DNA of 64,000 nucleotides from assembly GCA_035477115.1 (NCBI GenBank), contig DATIKW010000029.1, forward strand, positions 1 through 64,000, read 5' to 3'. Shown piece after piece: positions 42,192 to 50,780 of the stretch (the first letter of the stretch is position 1; every line of letters starts with the position of its first letter). The stretch comes from UBA995 sp035477115. GTDB taxonomy: Bacteria; Bacillota; Sulfobacillia; UBA995. Both the position numbers and the translations under genes were made by a program. Under the pieces are notes generated by a model. That model had not been told where the DNA came from. It did not search any database and saw nothing but the letters and a program-made list of their open reading frames with translations.

Positions 42192-45100
42192 GGCGTCCGG
42201 ATCGAGCCTCCTGGTATCGGCGGGAGCAGGGGCGGGCAAGACCGCCGTCCTGGTCGAGCGGGTGCTCCGGCGACTCACCGCCGGCTCGCGCCCGGCGGGG
42301 GTCGACCGCCTGCTGATCGTGACCTTCACCGAGGCGGCGGCTCGGGAGTTGCGGGTACGGATCCGCGAGACGCTGGCGGATCTCGCCGCAGCCCGGCCGT
42401 CGTTGCGGCGGCAAGCCGCCATGGTGGATCAGGCCTGGATTTCCACCTTGCATGCTATGTGCCTGCGGCTGCTCCGCAAGTATTTCTATTTGACCGACCT
42501 CGACCCGGCTTTCCGGGTGGCCGGCGAGGAGGAGGCGGTCGCCCTTCGCCGGGAAACGCTGGCCGCGTTGCTCGAAGACCGCTATCGCGACGGGGCGTCC
42601 GACTTCCTGGACCTCGCCGAGAGCTTCGCCGGGCCCCGCGGCGATGAACCCTTGCGCCGGGCGGTGCTGGAGTTGCATGCGTTCGCGGTTAGCCAGAGCG
42701 ATCCGGAAGACTGGCTCGAACGGGCGGCCGGCGCCTTCCGATTGCCTGGCGATCTCCCGCTGGACCAGCTGCCGTGGGCAACGGCGGCCGGCCGCATCTT
42801 GCGGATCAATCTCGACCGGGCGGCCGGCTTGCTGGAGGGCGCGGCCGGTCTGGCCGCGCGGCCGGGGGGGCCCGGGGCATGGCGCGAGACCCTGCTTGGC
42901 GGCGCGGCTGATGCGCGGCGCCTGGCCGCGGCGCTGGGCAGGGGATGGACCGCGGCCGCCGCCCTGACCGCCGGCCTGCATCCCGACCGAATGCCTCCCC
43001 ATCGCGGCGAGGTCGATGCGGCGATCAAGGACCGGGTGTCAACCATGCGCCGCGAAGCCCACACGCTGCTGGAAGAGGCCAAGGTGTGCCTCGAGCGCCC
43101 GCCCGGGGACTTGCTGGCGGAACTCCGGGGCCTGGCCCTGCGGATGGCGCTCCTGGTCGGGCTGGTGATGGAGTTGGACCGGGCCTATGCCCGGGCCAAG
43201 GCGTCCCGGCTCATGCTGGACTATAGCGATCTGGAGCGGCATTGCCTCAACCTCCTGGAAGGCGGCGCCGGGGTTTCCGCTCGGCTACGCGAGCGGTTCG
43301 AGGAAGTCTTCGTGGACGAGTTCCAGGACATCAACCCCCTGCAAGAACGTCTCATCGAGCACCTGTCCCGGAGCGGCGACGACCCGTCCCCCAACCTGTT
43401 CCTGGTGGGGGACGTCAAGCAGAGCATCTACCGTTTCCGCATGGCCGAGCCGGCGCTGTTTCTCGCCCGCTACCACGACTATCCTCGGCGCCCGGGATGC
43501 CGCCGCCTCCACCTGTCGGCCAACTTCCGCAGCCGGCCCGCCATCATCCATGCCGTCAACTTCCTGTTCCGACAGCTCTTCACCGAGGGGGTGGCGGAAC
43601 TGGTCTATGGCCCCGAGGTGGAACTGGCGCCCTCCCGCCCGCCGGCGATGGAAGGGGAGGAGGTTGAGGTGCACCTCGTGGAACGCGCGGGAGACCGCGA
43701 TGCGGCCGGGGATGAAGGAGTGCCGGAAGATGACGAGGCGGGAGGAGATCCGGAGGAGCCGGGAGAAGCGATCGAGGAAGAGGCGCGGATCATCGCCGAA
43801 CGTATCCGTTCCCTGGTCCACGCCGATCCCCCGGGGCTAATGGTGCCCGATCCCGTCACCGGGGGACTCAGGCGTCCCGAGTATCGGGATATGGCCGTGC
43901 TGTTGCGCGCAACCCGCGGCCAGGCCAACCAGCTCCTGGACGTCCTCCGGCTCGAGGGTGTCCCGGCATGGGGCGAATTGGCGACCGGGTATGCAGACGC
44001 GGCCGAGGTCAAGGTGATGCTGTCCCTGCTCCGCTTGATCGACAACCCCCTGCAAGACCTGCCCCTGGCCGGCGTACTGCTGTCGCCGGTAGGGGGGATG
44101 AACCCTGCCGAGCTGGCCGCCATCAGCATGAGTTCGACGGCCGGGCTTTCGGAAGCGTTCTTCGCCAGCGCCGACTCGCGGACCCGCGAGTTCAGGAGCC
44201 GGCTCGATCGCTGGCGAACCATGGCCCGACGGCGCCCGGTGGGCGACCTGATCGCCGCCGTGTATCGGGAGACGGGCTACTACGATCGCGTCGGCGCCAT
44301 GCCGGCGGGGGCGCAACGCCAGGCCAATCTGAAAGCCCTGCAAGATCGGGCGCGCGCCTTCGATCGAGGCGCTTCCCGCGGCCTGGTGGGGTTCCTCCGT
44401 TTACTGGAAGGCATCGAGGAGGCCGGACTCGATCTGGGAGAGGCTGGCGCCCTCGAAGGCGATGAGGACGCCGTCCGGGTCATGAGCGTTCACGGGGCCA
44501 AGGGCCTGGAGTTCCCCGTGGTATTTCTGGCCGGACTCGGCCGCCGGTTGCACGGGAGGGCAGCCGATCCTCATCTGGCCTATCACCGGCGAATGGGCCT
44601 CGGCCCCGCAGTGGTCGACCAGGAACTGGGGGTCATGTATCCGAGTTTGGCGCAGCAGGCGGTCATGGGCCGCCTGCGCCTCGAGGATCTCGCCGAAGAA
44701 CTCCGGATCCTGTACGTGGCCATGACCCGGGCGCGGGAACGCCTGTTCCTCATCGGCACCGTGCGCGATCGCGAGCGAAGTCTGGCGCGGTGGGCCGCGG
44801 CAGCGACGGGACACCGGGAGGCGCCCCTGCCGGATGGCTTGCTGGCCGGGGTATCGACGGCCCTCGATTGGCTTGGCCCGGCTTTGGCCCGCCATCCCGA
44901 CCTCGGCTTATTGCCCGCTGAGGACTGCCTGCCCCGGCCGGAACCTTCCCGCTTCCGGCTGGTCTCCCCGCCGGCGCCTCCGTCGCGGGACAAAGCCTCC
45001 CTCCCCGCCGGTAAGGCTGCCGTCCCGGCGACCCTTCGACCCGACCCGGCCCTGCAAGAGCGGTTCCGCCATGCCTTTACCTGGCGCTATCCCCGGCAAG

Positions 45101-45735
45101 CCCTCGCCCGCCACGCCGCCAAGCGGTCGGTAAGTGAACTGAAGGGCCGCGGCTGGGAGGGGGAGGAAGAGCCGTCCGTCGCCGCCACCGCCGCCGTCGG
45201 CGGCGGGGTGGAGGCGGGGACGGCCACGCACCTGGTACTGCGCCATCTCGATCTCGCCGCCCCCCTGGATGGGCCGGGGATCCGGCGGCAAATGGGGGAC
45301 ATGCTTCGGCGCGAGCTGATCGCGCGGCCCCAGGTTGGGCTGGTGGATGTGGAGGCGATTGCCCGCTTCTTCGCCGGTCCCCTGGGGCGGCGGGTGCTCA
45401 GGGATCCGGCCCACGCGCGCCGCGAGGTGCCCTTCACCCTGGCGCTGCCGGCCGCTGAGGTCTATCCGGACATGCCGCGGGAGCAGGCGGCGGGTGAGCG
45501 GGTGTTGGTGCAGGGCGTCATCGATCTCATCCTCGAAGAGCCCGATGGCCTGCTGATCTTGGATTTCAAGACCGACCGGGTGGTCGCCGGGACGGAGGCC
45601 GCGGCGGCCGGTAGCCACTCATTCCAGGTCCGGATGTACGCGCGGGCGGCCGCCGCCTTGCTAGGACGCCCGGTAACCGGGACTTTCCTTCATTTCCTGG
45701 CCGCGAACCTGACGGTTGAGGTGCCGCCGGCCTGA
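42157..45735 (+). CDS. addA: ATP-dependent helicase/nuclease subunit AddA
   Basis: 1192 residues, UvrD-type helicase: Walker A LVSAGAGAGKTAVLVERVL, FTEAAARELRVRI, DEFQDINPLQ (Walker B), FLVGDVKQSIYRFRMAEP, VRVMSVHGAKGLEFPVVFL and RILYVAMTRARERLFL. The C-terminal nuclease domain ends with VLVQGVIDLILEEPDGLLILDFKTD, which holds the catalytic Asp and Lys. GTG start. The convergent yibE-like gene follows after 118 bp with a palindrome. Confidence 0.94.
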   Translation: MEWTAEQRAVIEASGSSLLVSAGAGAGKTAVLVERVLRRLTAGSRPAGVDRLLIVTFTEAAARELRVRIRETLADLAAARPSLRRQAAMVDQAWISTLHAMCLRLLRKYFYLTDLDPAFRVAGEEEAVALRRETLAALLEDRYRDGASDFLDLAESFAGPRGDEPLRRAVLELHAFAVSQSDPEDWLERAAGAFRLPGDLPLDQLPWATAAGRILRINLDRAAGLLEGAAGLAARPGGPGAWRETLLGGAADARRLAAALGRGWTAAAALTAGLHPDRMPPHRGEVDAAIKDRVSTMRREAHTLLEEAKVCLERPPGDLLAELRGLALRMALLVGLVMELDRAYARAKASRLMLDYSDLERHCLNLLEGGAGVSARLRERFEEVFVDEFQDINPLQERLIEHLSRSGDDPSPNLFLVGDVKQSIYRFRMAEPALFLARYHDYPRRPGCRRLHLSANFRSRPAIIHAVNFLFRQLFTEGVAELVYGPEVELAPSRPPAMEGEEVEVHLVERAGDRDAAGDEGVPEDDEAGGDPEEPGEAIEEEARIIAERIRSLVHADPPGLMVPDPVTGGLRRPEYRDMAVLLRATRGQANQLLDVLRLEGVPAWGELATGYADAAEVKVMLSLLRLIDNPLQDLPLAGVLLSPVGGMNPAELAAISMSSTAGLSEAFFASADSRTREFRSRLDRWRTMARRRPVGDLIAAVYRETGYYDRVGAMPAGAQRQANLKALQDRARAFDRGASRGLVGFLRLLEGIEEAGLDLGEAGALEGDEDAVRVMSVHGAKGLEFPVVFLAGLGRRLHGRAADPHLAYHRRMGLGPAVVDQELGVMYPSLAQQAVMGRLRLEDLAEELRILYVAMTRARERLFLIGTVRDRERSLARWAAAATGHREAPLPDGLLAGVSTALDWLGPALARHPDLGLLPAEDCLPRPEPSRFRLVSPPAPPSRDKASLPAGKAAVPATLRPDPALQERFRHAFTWRYPRQALARHAAKRSVSELKGRGWEGEEEPSVAATAAVGGGVEAGTATHLVLRHLDLAAPLDGPGIRRQMGDMLRRELIARPQVGLVDVEAIARFFAGPLGRRVLRDPAHARREVPFTLALPAAEVYPDMPREQAAGERVLVQGVIDLILEEPDGLLILDFKTDRVVAGTEAAAAGSHSFQVRMYARAAAALLGRPVTGTFLHFLAANLTVEVPPA

Positions 45736-45803
45736 CTAGACTCCCATCCCCCTCAGGGCATCCCGGGGCATGAACACGGCAGGCGGCGGGAGACCGCGCG
45801 CCT

Positions 45804-45830
45804 TAGGGGCGGGTTCGGAACCCGCCCCTA
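45804..45830. repeat. Dispersed G+C-rich palindrome, copy 4
   Basis: Arms TAGGGGCGGGTTC and GAACCCGCCCCTA, perfect around one central G. It lies between the convergent addA and YibE/F genes, a position suited to bidirectional termination. No U run is present. Confidence 0.9.
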
Positions 45831-45853
45831 GCTGGACCACGCAGCAATGATCG

Positions 45854-47035
45854 TCAGGCCCGGCGGGCGGCGGACCTGGTCCGCGCTATCTTGCGCTTGG
45901 CCGCGGGAGAGAAAACCACGCTGGCCAGCCCGGCGGTGATGGGCACGCACAGCACGACGCCGATGCTCCCCGCCAGGGCGCGCACCACCTCCGTGGCGAT
46001 GAGGTCGAGGTTCAGCACCTTGATCAGGCTGGCGTCATGCACCATGAGCAGCAGCAAGAGCGGCAGGGCGCCGCCGGTATAGGCCAGGATGAGGGTGTTG
46101 GCCATGGTGCCCATGACATCCCGGCCCACGTTCATCCCCGAACGGAACAGGGCCATGGGACCGAGGGCGGGGTTGGCCCGGCGGACTTCCTCGATGGCGG
46201 AGGCGATGGACATCGCCACGTCCATGATCGCCCCCAGCGCCCCCAGGATCATGCCCGAAAACAGGAGGCCGCGGAAGTCGAGCTGCAAGTCATCCACGAA
46301 GTACAGGAACTGGGCTTCCTGGGCGCTCATGCCCATCAACTGGGCCAGGGTGCCGCCGTACATGGCGAGTACTCCCGCCACCGCCAACCCCCCGGTCGTC
46401 CCGAGCGTGGCGGCCAACGCCTTCCGATTGGGACCCGCCACCATCACCATGGTCGCCAGGGTGATCAGCGCGCACAGCACGACGGTGGTGGCGACCGGAG
46501 GAGAACCCGTCAGGAGCCGCGGCAGCAGCAGGAAGAACACGGCCAGGATGGTGAGGGCCAGGGCGAGCAGGGCTTTCAGCCCCTTGCGCCCTCCCATCGC
46601 CACCAGACTCACGGCGAACAATCCCGTCAGCCCATACAGATATGTGTCCCGGGCGAAATCCTCGATGAAGACCGCGGGTCCCTCGGCATCGCCTTCCTCG
46701 ATGCTCACCAGCACCGTGTCGCCGGGAGTGAGCACCAGGTCGTAGGCGGGTTGTCCGGAAAGGTAGTTGTGGACGGTGAAGGTCTCATCCCGATAGCGGC
46801 CGCCCAGGATGCGCAAGGTCACCGTCTGCCGGCGCATCGGCAGTCCCCAGGCGCCCTCCTGGACTTCCTCGTCGTCCATTACCTCCAGCACCCGGGCCCG
46901 GGTGCGGACCGCCGGCTCGAGCGGCGGTTCAAAGGCCTCGGCCGGTCCGGCCGGCAAGAGACCCACCAGCAGCCCGCCGGCGAGCGCGGCCAAGACGAAG
47001 ATGACCCAACCCCGGCGTCCGCTCAAGATCGACAC
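45854..47035 (-). CDS. YibE/F family membrane protein
   Basis: 393 residues. Signal-anchor at 8-34, an extracytoplasmic domain of about 110 residues (RVLEVMDDEEVQEG ... LVLTPGDTVLVSIEE), then about seven membrane segments. These include GMILGALGAIMDVAMSIASAIEEV and TNTLILAY-like and EVVRALAGSIGVVLCVPITAGLAS motifs of the YibE/F family. Function is not established for the family. It follows the SLC13-type permease by 10 bases on the same strand. Confidence 0.85.
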   Translation of the reverse strand: MSILSGRRGWVIFVLAALAGGLLVGLLPAGPAEAFEPPLEPAVRTRARVLEVMDDEEVQEGAWGLPMRRQTVTLRILGGRYRDETFTVHNYLSGQPAYDLVLTPGDTVLVSIEEGDAEGPAVFIEDFARDTYLYGLTGLFAVSLVAMGGRKGLKALLALALTILAVFFLLLPRLLTGSPPVATTVVLCALITLATMVMVAGPNRKALAATLGTTGGLAVAGVLAMYGGTLAQLMGMSAQEAQFLYFVDDLQLDFRGLLFSGMILGALGAIMDVAMSIASAIEEVRRANPALGPMALFRSGMNVGRDVMGTMANTLILAYTGGALPLLLLLMVHDASLIKVLNLDLIATEVVRALAGSIGVVLCVPITAGLASVVFSPAAKRKIARTRSAARRA

Positions 47036-47045
47036 CTCCCAGTGG

Positions 47046-48320
47046 TCATAGCCAGACCAGCCAGAGCAGCAGATGGATCGCCGCCACCGTGATCAGGGTG
47101 AAGGGCACACTGAGTTTCATGAAGTCCAAGGTCCGCACCGTGTACCCCTGCTTCTCCAGTATGCCGCAGGCGAAGACGTTAGCGGTGGCGCCGACGGGGG
47201 TGATGTTGCCCCCCGATCCCGTGCCCACCACCATGCCGTAAAGCAGGGGGATGGCGGAGATGCCCACCTGCGCCGCCACCATCCGCACCACGGGGATCAT
47301 CAGGATGGTGTAAGGGACGTTGTCCACCACCGCCGATACGGCGACCGATATCCATACGAAGAAACCGGTGAGGGCGACCGGGCTGCGGAGCCCCGACGCG
47401 GCGATCAGCCCGGCCAAGCGTTCGAGGAGGCCGGTCGTCTCCAGCGAGCCGACCAGCACGAAAGTGCCGGTTATGAACAGGAAGGAATCCCAGTCGAACT
47501 CGCGGAGCAGGTCGCCCGCCCGCCGAGCTTCGAGGAGGAGGGCCAGCAGGCCGACGGCCAGCCCGATCAGCCCGATGCGGATGCCGAGTTGGGGGGCAAA
47601 GGCCAACGCTACCACGCCGCCGCCGAACAGGAGGGCCGCCCCGTAGCGCGCGCGGGGAGGGGCGGACGGCAGGTCGAAGCGCGCGTTCAGGTGCCGGAAG
47701 GGGACCAGCAGCCAGAGCAGGGCCACGGCCACCCCGGCAATACTGAGGGTGCCGAGGCCCGGACGACCCTGGTACCAGAAGAAATCGAAGAACCCCATCC
47801 CCATGTCCACGGCCAAGATCAGCGCGGGGGGATCGGCCACCATGGTCACCGTGGTCACAGCGTTGGAGCTTATGGCCAGGCCGACGAGGTAGGGGAACAG
47901 GTTGCTCCGGGTTATCCGGGCCAGCTCGATCGCAACCGGGGCCATGATCAGCACGGCCCCGACGTTGTGCATGAAGGCCGAGACCAGGGCGGTGATGCTG
48001 CACAGGATGAGCAGGGCGTACTTCTCGCTATGGACACGGCGGAGGACGTTGACGGCGAGCACCCGGGGTACGCCGCTCTCGCTGAAGGCACTCGATACCA
48101 GCAGGAATCCCGCGTAGATCGCCAACACGTCCAGGTCGATCAACTCGAAGAGGGCGATTCGCCAGGGAACCACGTCCAGCGCGATCAGGACGCCGGCACC
48201 GGCCAACGCGATGTAGGCCAGCTTCACCTTACGAGTCAGGGCGAGAGCATAAGCGATGATGAAGACGACCAGACTGACCACTTGCGCGTAGGCCAAGGCC
48301 ACTCCCCTCGGTATTCGCAC
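47046..48320 (-). CDS. SLC13/ArsB-type ion permease
   Basis: 424 residues and about 11-12 membrane segments. SAFMHNVGAVLIMAPVAIEL and VVDNVPYTILMIPVVRMV form the two inverted-repeat hairpins typical of the ArsB/NhaD ion transporter superfamily; VGTGSGGNITPVGATANVFACGI is the second conserved block. The substrate could be arsenite, sodium or an organic anion. GTG at 48320 is given; TTG at 48296 has GAGGGGAG 6 bases upstream and may be the true start. Confidence 0.85.
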   Translation of the reverse strand: MRIPRGVALAYAQVVSLVVFIIAYALALTRKVKLAYIALAGAGVLIALDVVPWRIALFELIDLDVLAIYAGFLLVSSAFSESGVPRVLAVNVLRRVHSEKYALLILCSITALVSAFMHNVGAVLIMAPVAIELARITRSNLFPYLVGLAISSNAVTTVTMVADPPALILAVDMGMGFFDFFWYQGRPGLGTLSIAGVAVALLWLLVPFRHLNARFDLPSAPPRARYGAALLFGGGVVALAFAPQLGIRIGLIGLAVGLLALLLEARRAGDLLREFDWDSFLFITGTFVLVGSLETTGLLERLAGLIAASGLRSPVALTGFFVWISVAVSAVVDNVPYTILMIPVVRMVAAQVGISAIPLLYGMVVGTGSGGNITPVGATANVFACGILEKQGYTVRTLDFMKLSVPFTLITVAAIHLLLWLVWL

Positions 48321-48421
48321 CTGTACGTGCTGCCAAACTGAATTGTACCTGGCAGGCTACTGCTTGTCAACCGCCATCTTCCCATGCTGCGGCGATGTAC
48401 GGCCGAGACTCACTCGGATGC

Positions 48422-48446
48422 AGGGGCGGGTTCGGAACCCGCCCCT
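48422..48446. repeat. Dispersed G+C-rich palindrome, copy 5
   Basis: Arms AGGGGCGGGTTC and GAACCCGCCCCT around a central G. It lies 101 bp upstream of the permease start and 111 bp before the T-box promoter. The stretch 48447-48556 after it shows no recognisable feature. Confidence 0.9.
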
Positions 48447-48556
48447 ACCCGGGCCGGGAGCACCAGCCGCGGAATGGGTTCACCTCACCTCGCAGTGGAT
48501 CACCCAGGCTCCTATCCTCAACGGGCTTTGCCGTCCACAGCCGTCCGCAGGGGGGA

Positions 48557-48585
48557 TTGACGACATCCCGCGCGCCGTGTAAAGT
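48557..48585 (+). promoter_or_regulatory. Promoter of the T-box leader
   Basis: TTGACG (48557-48562) and TAAAGT (48580-48585) have a 17-bp spacer. Start expected near 48592. Confidence 0.6.
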
Positions 48586-48591
48586 ATGGCC

Positions 48592-48898
48592 AACAACTCA
48601 AGACCATCGGCCATGACCGGGAAGAGTAGCCGCTTTCGTGCCGACCAAGCGAGCCGGGGATGGTGGGAGCCCGGCGCCGGCGAGAGGGGCGAATGGTCCC
48701 GGGAGCTGCGGGCCAAAAGGCATCATCCGAGTAGGACCCGCCGGGATCTCCCGTTAGCGAGATAGGGTATACGGGCTTTGATCCGTCTGAGGAGCCCCGT
48801 ACCCGGGAGCACGACCGGCGGAAGACGGATCCGAACCGGTCTTCAAGCGGGGTGGCATCACGGCCAGAAACCCGTCCCAGCGAGGGGCGGGTTTTTGT
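48592..48898 (+). promoter_or_regulatory. Tryptophan T-box leader
   Basis: Stem I shows the GAAGAGTAG S-turn (48621-48629), GCGAGC and GGTGGGAGC distal-loop motifs, and the specifier context GAATGG with codon TGG at 48694-48696. GAGTAGG follows near 48729. The antiterminator T-box reads GGGGTGGCATCACGG (48849-48863). Its TGGC would pair with GCCA at the tRNA 3' end, which needs a G discriminator, as in bacterial tRNA-Trp. Uncharged tRNA-Trp would thus switch on the downstream genes. Confidence 0.9.
48869..48896 (+). terminator. T-box-controlled intrinsic terminator
   Basis: AACCCGTCCC (48869-48878) pairs with GGGGCGGGTT (48884-48893) with one G-T pair and a 5-nt loop, followed by a T run. 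It competes with the antiterminator. Confidence 0.9.
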
Positions 48899-48921
48899 CA
48901 TTACTGAGGGAGGGATCGAGG

Positions 48922-50283
48922 ATGGGTGAGCAGCGATTCACGTTTCCGTTGCCGGCCGAGGAGTTGCCGGCCTGTTGGTACAACCTGGCGGCGGATTTAC
49001 CGTTCCGGCCCGATCCGCCCCTGCATCCGCGCACGCTCCAACCGCTTGGGCCGGCCGACCTTTCCGCTCTCTTTCCGCCCTCGCTGATCGAGCAGGAGGT
49101 GAGCGGCGAGCGCTTCCTCGATATTCCCGGTGAGGTGCTGGACGTGTATCGGCGGTGGCGGCCCACGCCCCTGTTCCGGGCGGTCCGGCTGGAAAGAGAT
49201 CTGGGGACCGCGGCGCGGATCTACTACAAATACGAGGGGGTGAGCCCCACCGGCAGCCACAAACCCAATACCGCCGTGCCCCAGGCCTACTACAACCGCC
49301 GGGACGGGACCCGGCGACTCACTACCGAAACCGGCGCGGGGCAGTGGGGATCGGCGCTCGCCTTCGCCGCTTCGCTATTCGGGCTCGACTGCGAGGTATA
49401 CATGGTTCGAGTCAGTTACGTGCAGAAACCATACCGCAAGACGCTCATGCGGGCTTACGGTGCCGAGGTGATCGCCAGTCCCAGCGACCGGACGGCGGCC
49501 GGACGCGCCATCCGGGAGCAGGATCCGGATTCTCCCGGCAGCCTCGGCATCGCCATCAGTGAAGCGGTGGAGCAGGCGATGGCTGATGGCAGTACCTGCT
49601 ACGCCCTGGGGAGCGTGTTGAACCACGTCCTGCTGCACCAGACGGTGATCGGCCTGGAAGCCCGCGCCCAGATGGCGCTGGCGGGCGAGCGGCCGGATTA
49701 CATCGTGGGTTGCTTCGGAGGCGGCAGCAATTTCGCCGGACTGGCCTTCCCCTTTCTGGGGCTGGAGCGCCCGGCCCCGGAAGCGATCGCCGCCGAGCCG
49801 GCCGCCTGTCCCAGCCTCACCCGGGGAGTGTATGCGTATGACTACGGCGACACGGCGGGATTGGCGCCGATCGTCCGCATGCACACCCTCGGCCATCGCT
49901 TCGTGCCGCCCGCCATCCACGCGGGCGGATTGCGCTATCACGGCGCGGCGCCCCTGGTCAGCGCCATGCTCGAACGCGGGCTCGTCACCGCCCGCGCCGT
50001 GGGGCAGCGGGCGGCCTTCGCCGCCGCCGCGCGCTTCACCCGCTGCGAAGGCATCCTGCCGGCCCCGGAATCCGCCCATGCCATCCAGGTGGCCATCGCC
50101 CTGGCGGAGGAAGCCGTCCCCAAGGGGCAAGCGCCGTGTATCCTGCTGGGTCTCAGCGGCCACGGCCACTTCGACCTGGCCGCTTACGAGACGTACCTTG
50201 ACGGCAGGCTCGAGGAGTGCGAGTACTCGCCGGAAGACGGGGAACGAGCGCGGGCGGCGCTGCCGCAGGTGCCGGGGAGGTGA
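48922..50283 (+). CDS. trpB: TrpB2-type tryptophan synthase beta-like PLP enzyme
   Basis: 453 residues, longer than classical TrpB (about 400), with the N-terminal extension of the TrpB2 class (PACWYNLAADLP, HPRTLQPL). PLP lysine Lys114 in GVSPTGSHKPNTA; TTETGAGQWGSALAFAAS; phosphate loop GCFGGGSNFAG. It condenses indole with serine. No trpA or other trp gene is adjacent, so it may salvage indole. Controlled by the Trp T-box. GGGAGGGATCGAGG precedes the ATG. Confidence 0.9.
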   Translation: MGEQRFTFPLPAEELPACWYNLAADLPFRPDPPLHPRTLQPLGPADLSALFPPSLIEQEVSGERFLDIPGEVLDVYRRWRPTPLFRAVRLERDLGTAARIYYKYEGVSPTGSHKPNTAVPQAYYNRRDGTRRLTTETGAGQWGSALAFAASLFGLDCEVYMVRVSYVQKPYRKTLMRAYGAEVIASPSDRTAAGRAIREQDPDSPGSLGIAISEAVEQAMADGSTCYALGSVLNHVLLHQTVIGLEARAQMALAGERPDYIVGCFGGGSNFAGLAFPFLGLERPAPEAIAAEPAACPSLTRGVYAYDYGDTAGLAPIVRMHTLGHRFVPPAIHAGGLRYHGAAPLVSAMLERGLVTARAVGQRAAFAAAARFTRCEGILPAPESAHAIQVAIALAEEAVPKGQAPCILLGLSGHGHFDLAAYETYLDGRLEECEYSPEDGERARAALPQVPGR

Positions 50284-50290
50284 TGGGGGC

Positions 50291-50770
50291 ATGTTCAAGC
50301 TCGCTCTGCTGGAGGCCGCGGCCCTTCGCGCCCACGAGCAGACCGAAACCGGCCGCCTGATCCGGTTGACCCGAGCGATCGGTCGCGACGGCTGTCTGCG
50401 CCAGCCGGTCCTGGTCGACCAGGCCAGCCTGGTGATCCTGGACGGACACCATCGGGTGCGGGCGCTCACCGCCCTGGGATACCGGATAACCCCGGTCTAC
50501 CTCGTAGACTATCGCGGGCCCCTGGTTCAGGTGCGGTCCCGCCGGGCGGAGATCGCCGTTGACAAGCAAACCGTCTTGGAGCGGGCCATGAACGACTGTC
50601 CCTATCCGCCGCGTACCTCCCGGCACGTGTTTGCCGAGGCTCCGCCGGCCCGTCCGATCGATCTGGAACTGCTGGCTACCCTGGGAATGATCCTTGCGGG
50701 AGCGGTGCCGGCCGCGCCCAGGGGTACGCGGACTCGGAGAATGCTTGCCTCGTCGCCGGGGAGAGAATAG
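50291..50770 (+). CDS. ParB/SerK-like small protein
   Basis: 159 residues. Residues 35-75 contain LRQPVLVDQASLVILDGHHRVRALTALGYRITPVYLVDY. This is the ParB-N/sulfiredoxin-like fold, and the DGHHR motif is shared with the ParB-like serine kinases (SerK, SbnI). The rest has no recognised domain and lacks a DNA-binding helix-turn-helix, so a partitioning role is unlikely. It sits 7 bases after trpB and 10 bases before the BchI-like ATPase, in one apparent operon. Serine is the co-substrate of TrpB, so a kinase-like role on serine would be a pathway link, but this is inference. Confidence 0.6.
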   Translation: MFKLALLEAAALRAHEQTETGRLIRLTRAIGRDGCLRQPVLVDQASLVILDGHHRVRALTALGYRITPVYLVDYRGPLVQVRSRRAEIAVDKQTVLERAMNDCPYPPRTSRHVFAEAPPARPIDLELLATLGMILAGAVPAAPRGTRTRRMLASSPGRE

Positions 50771-50780
50771 GGTCTGGCGG

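Noticed and set aside
48343..48616. Two overlapping plus-strand frames between the permease and the T-box
   Set aside because: They include the palindrome and the T-box promoter, have no ribosome binding site, and show no protein-like pattern.
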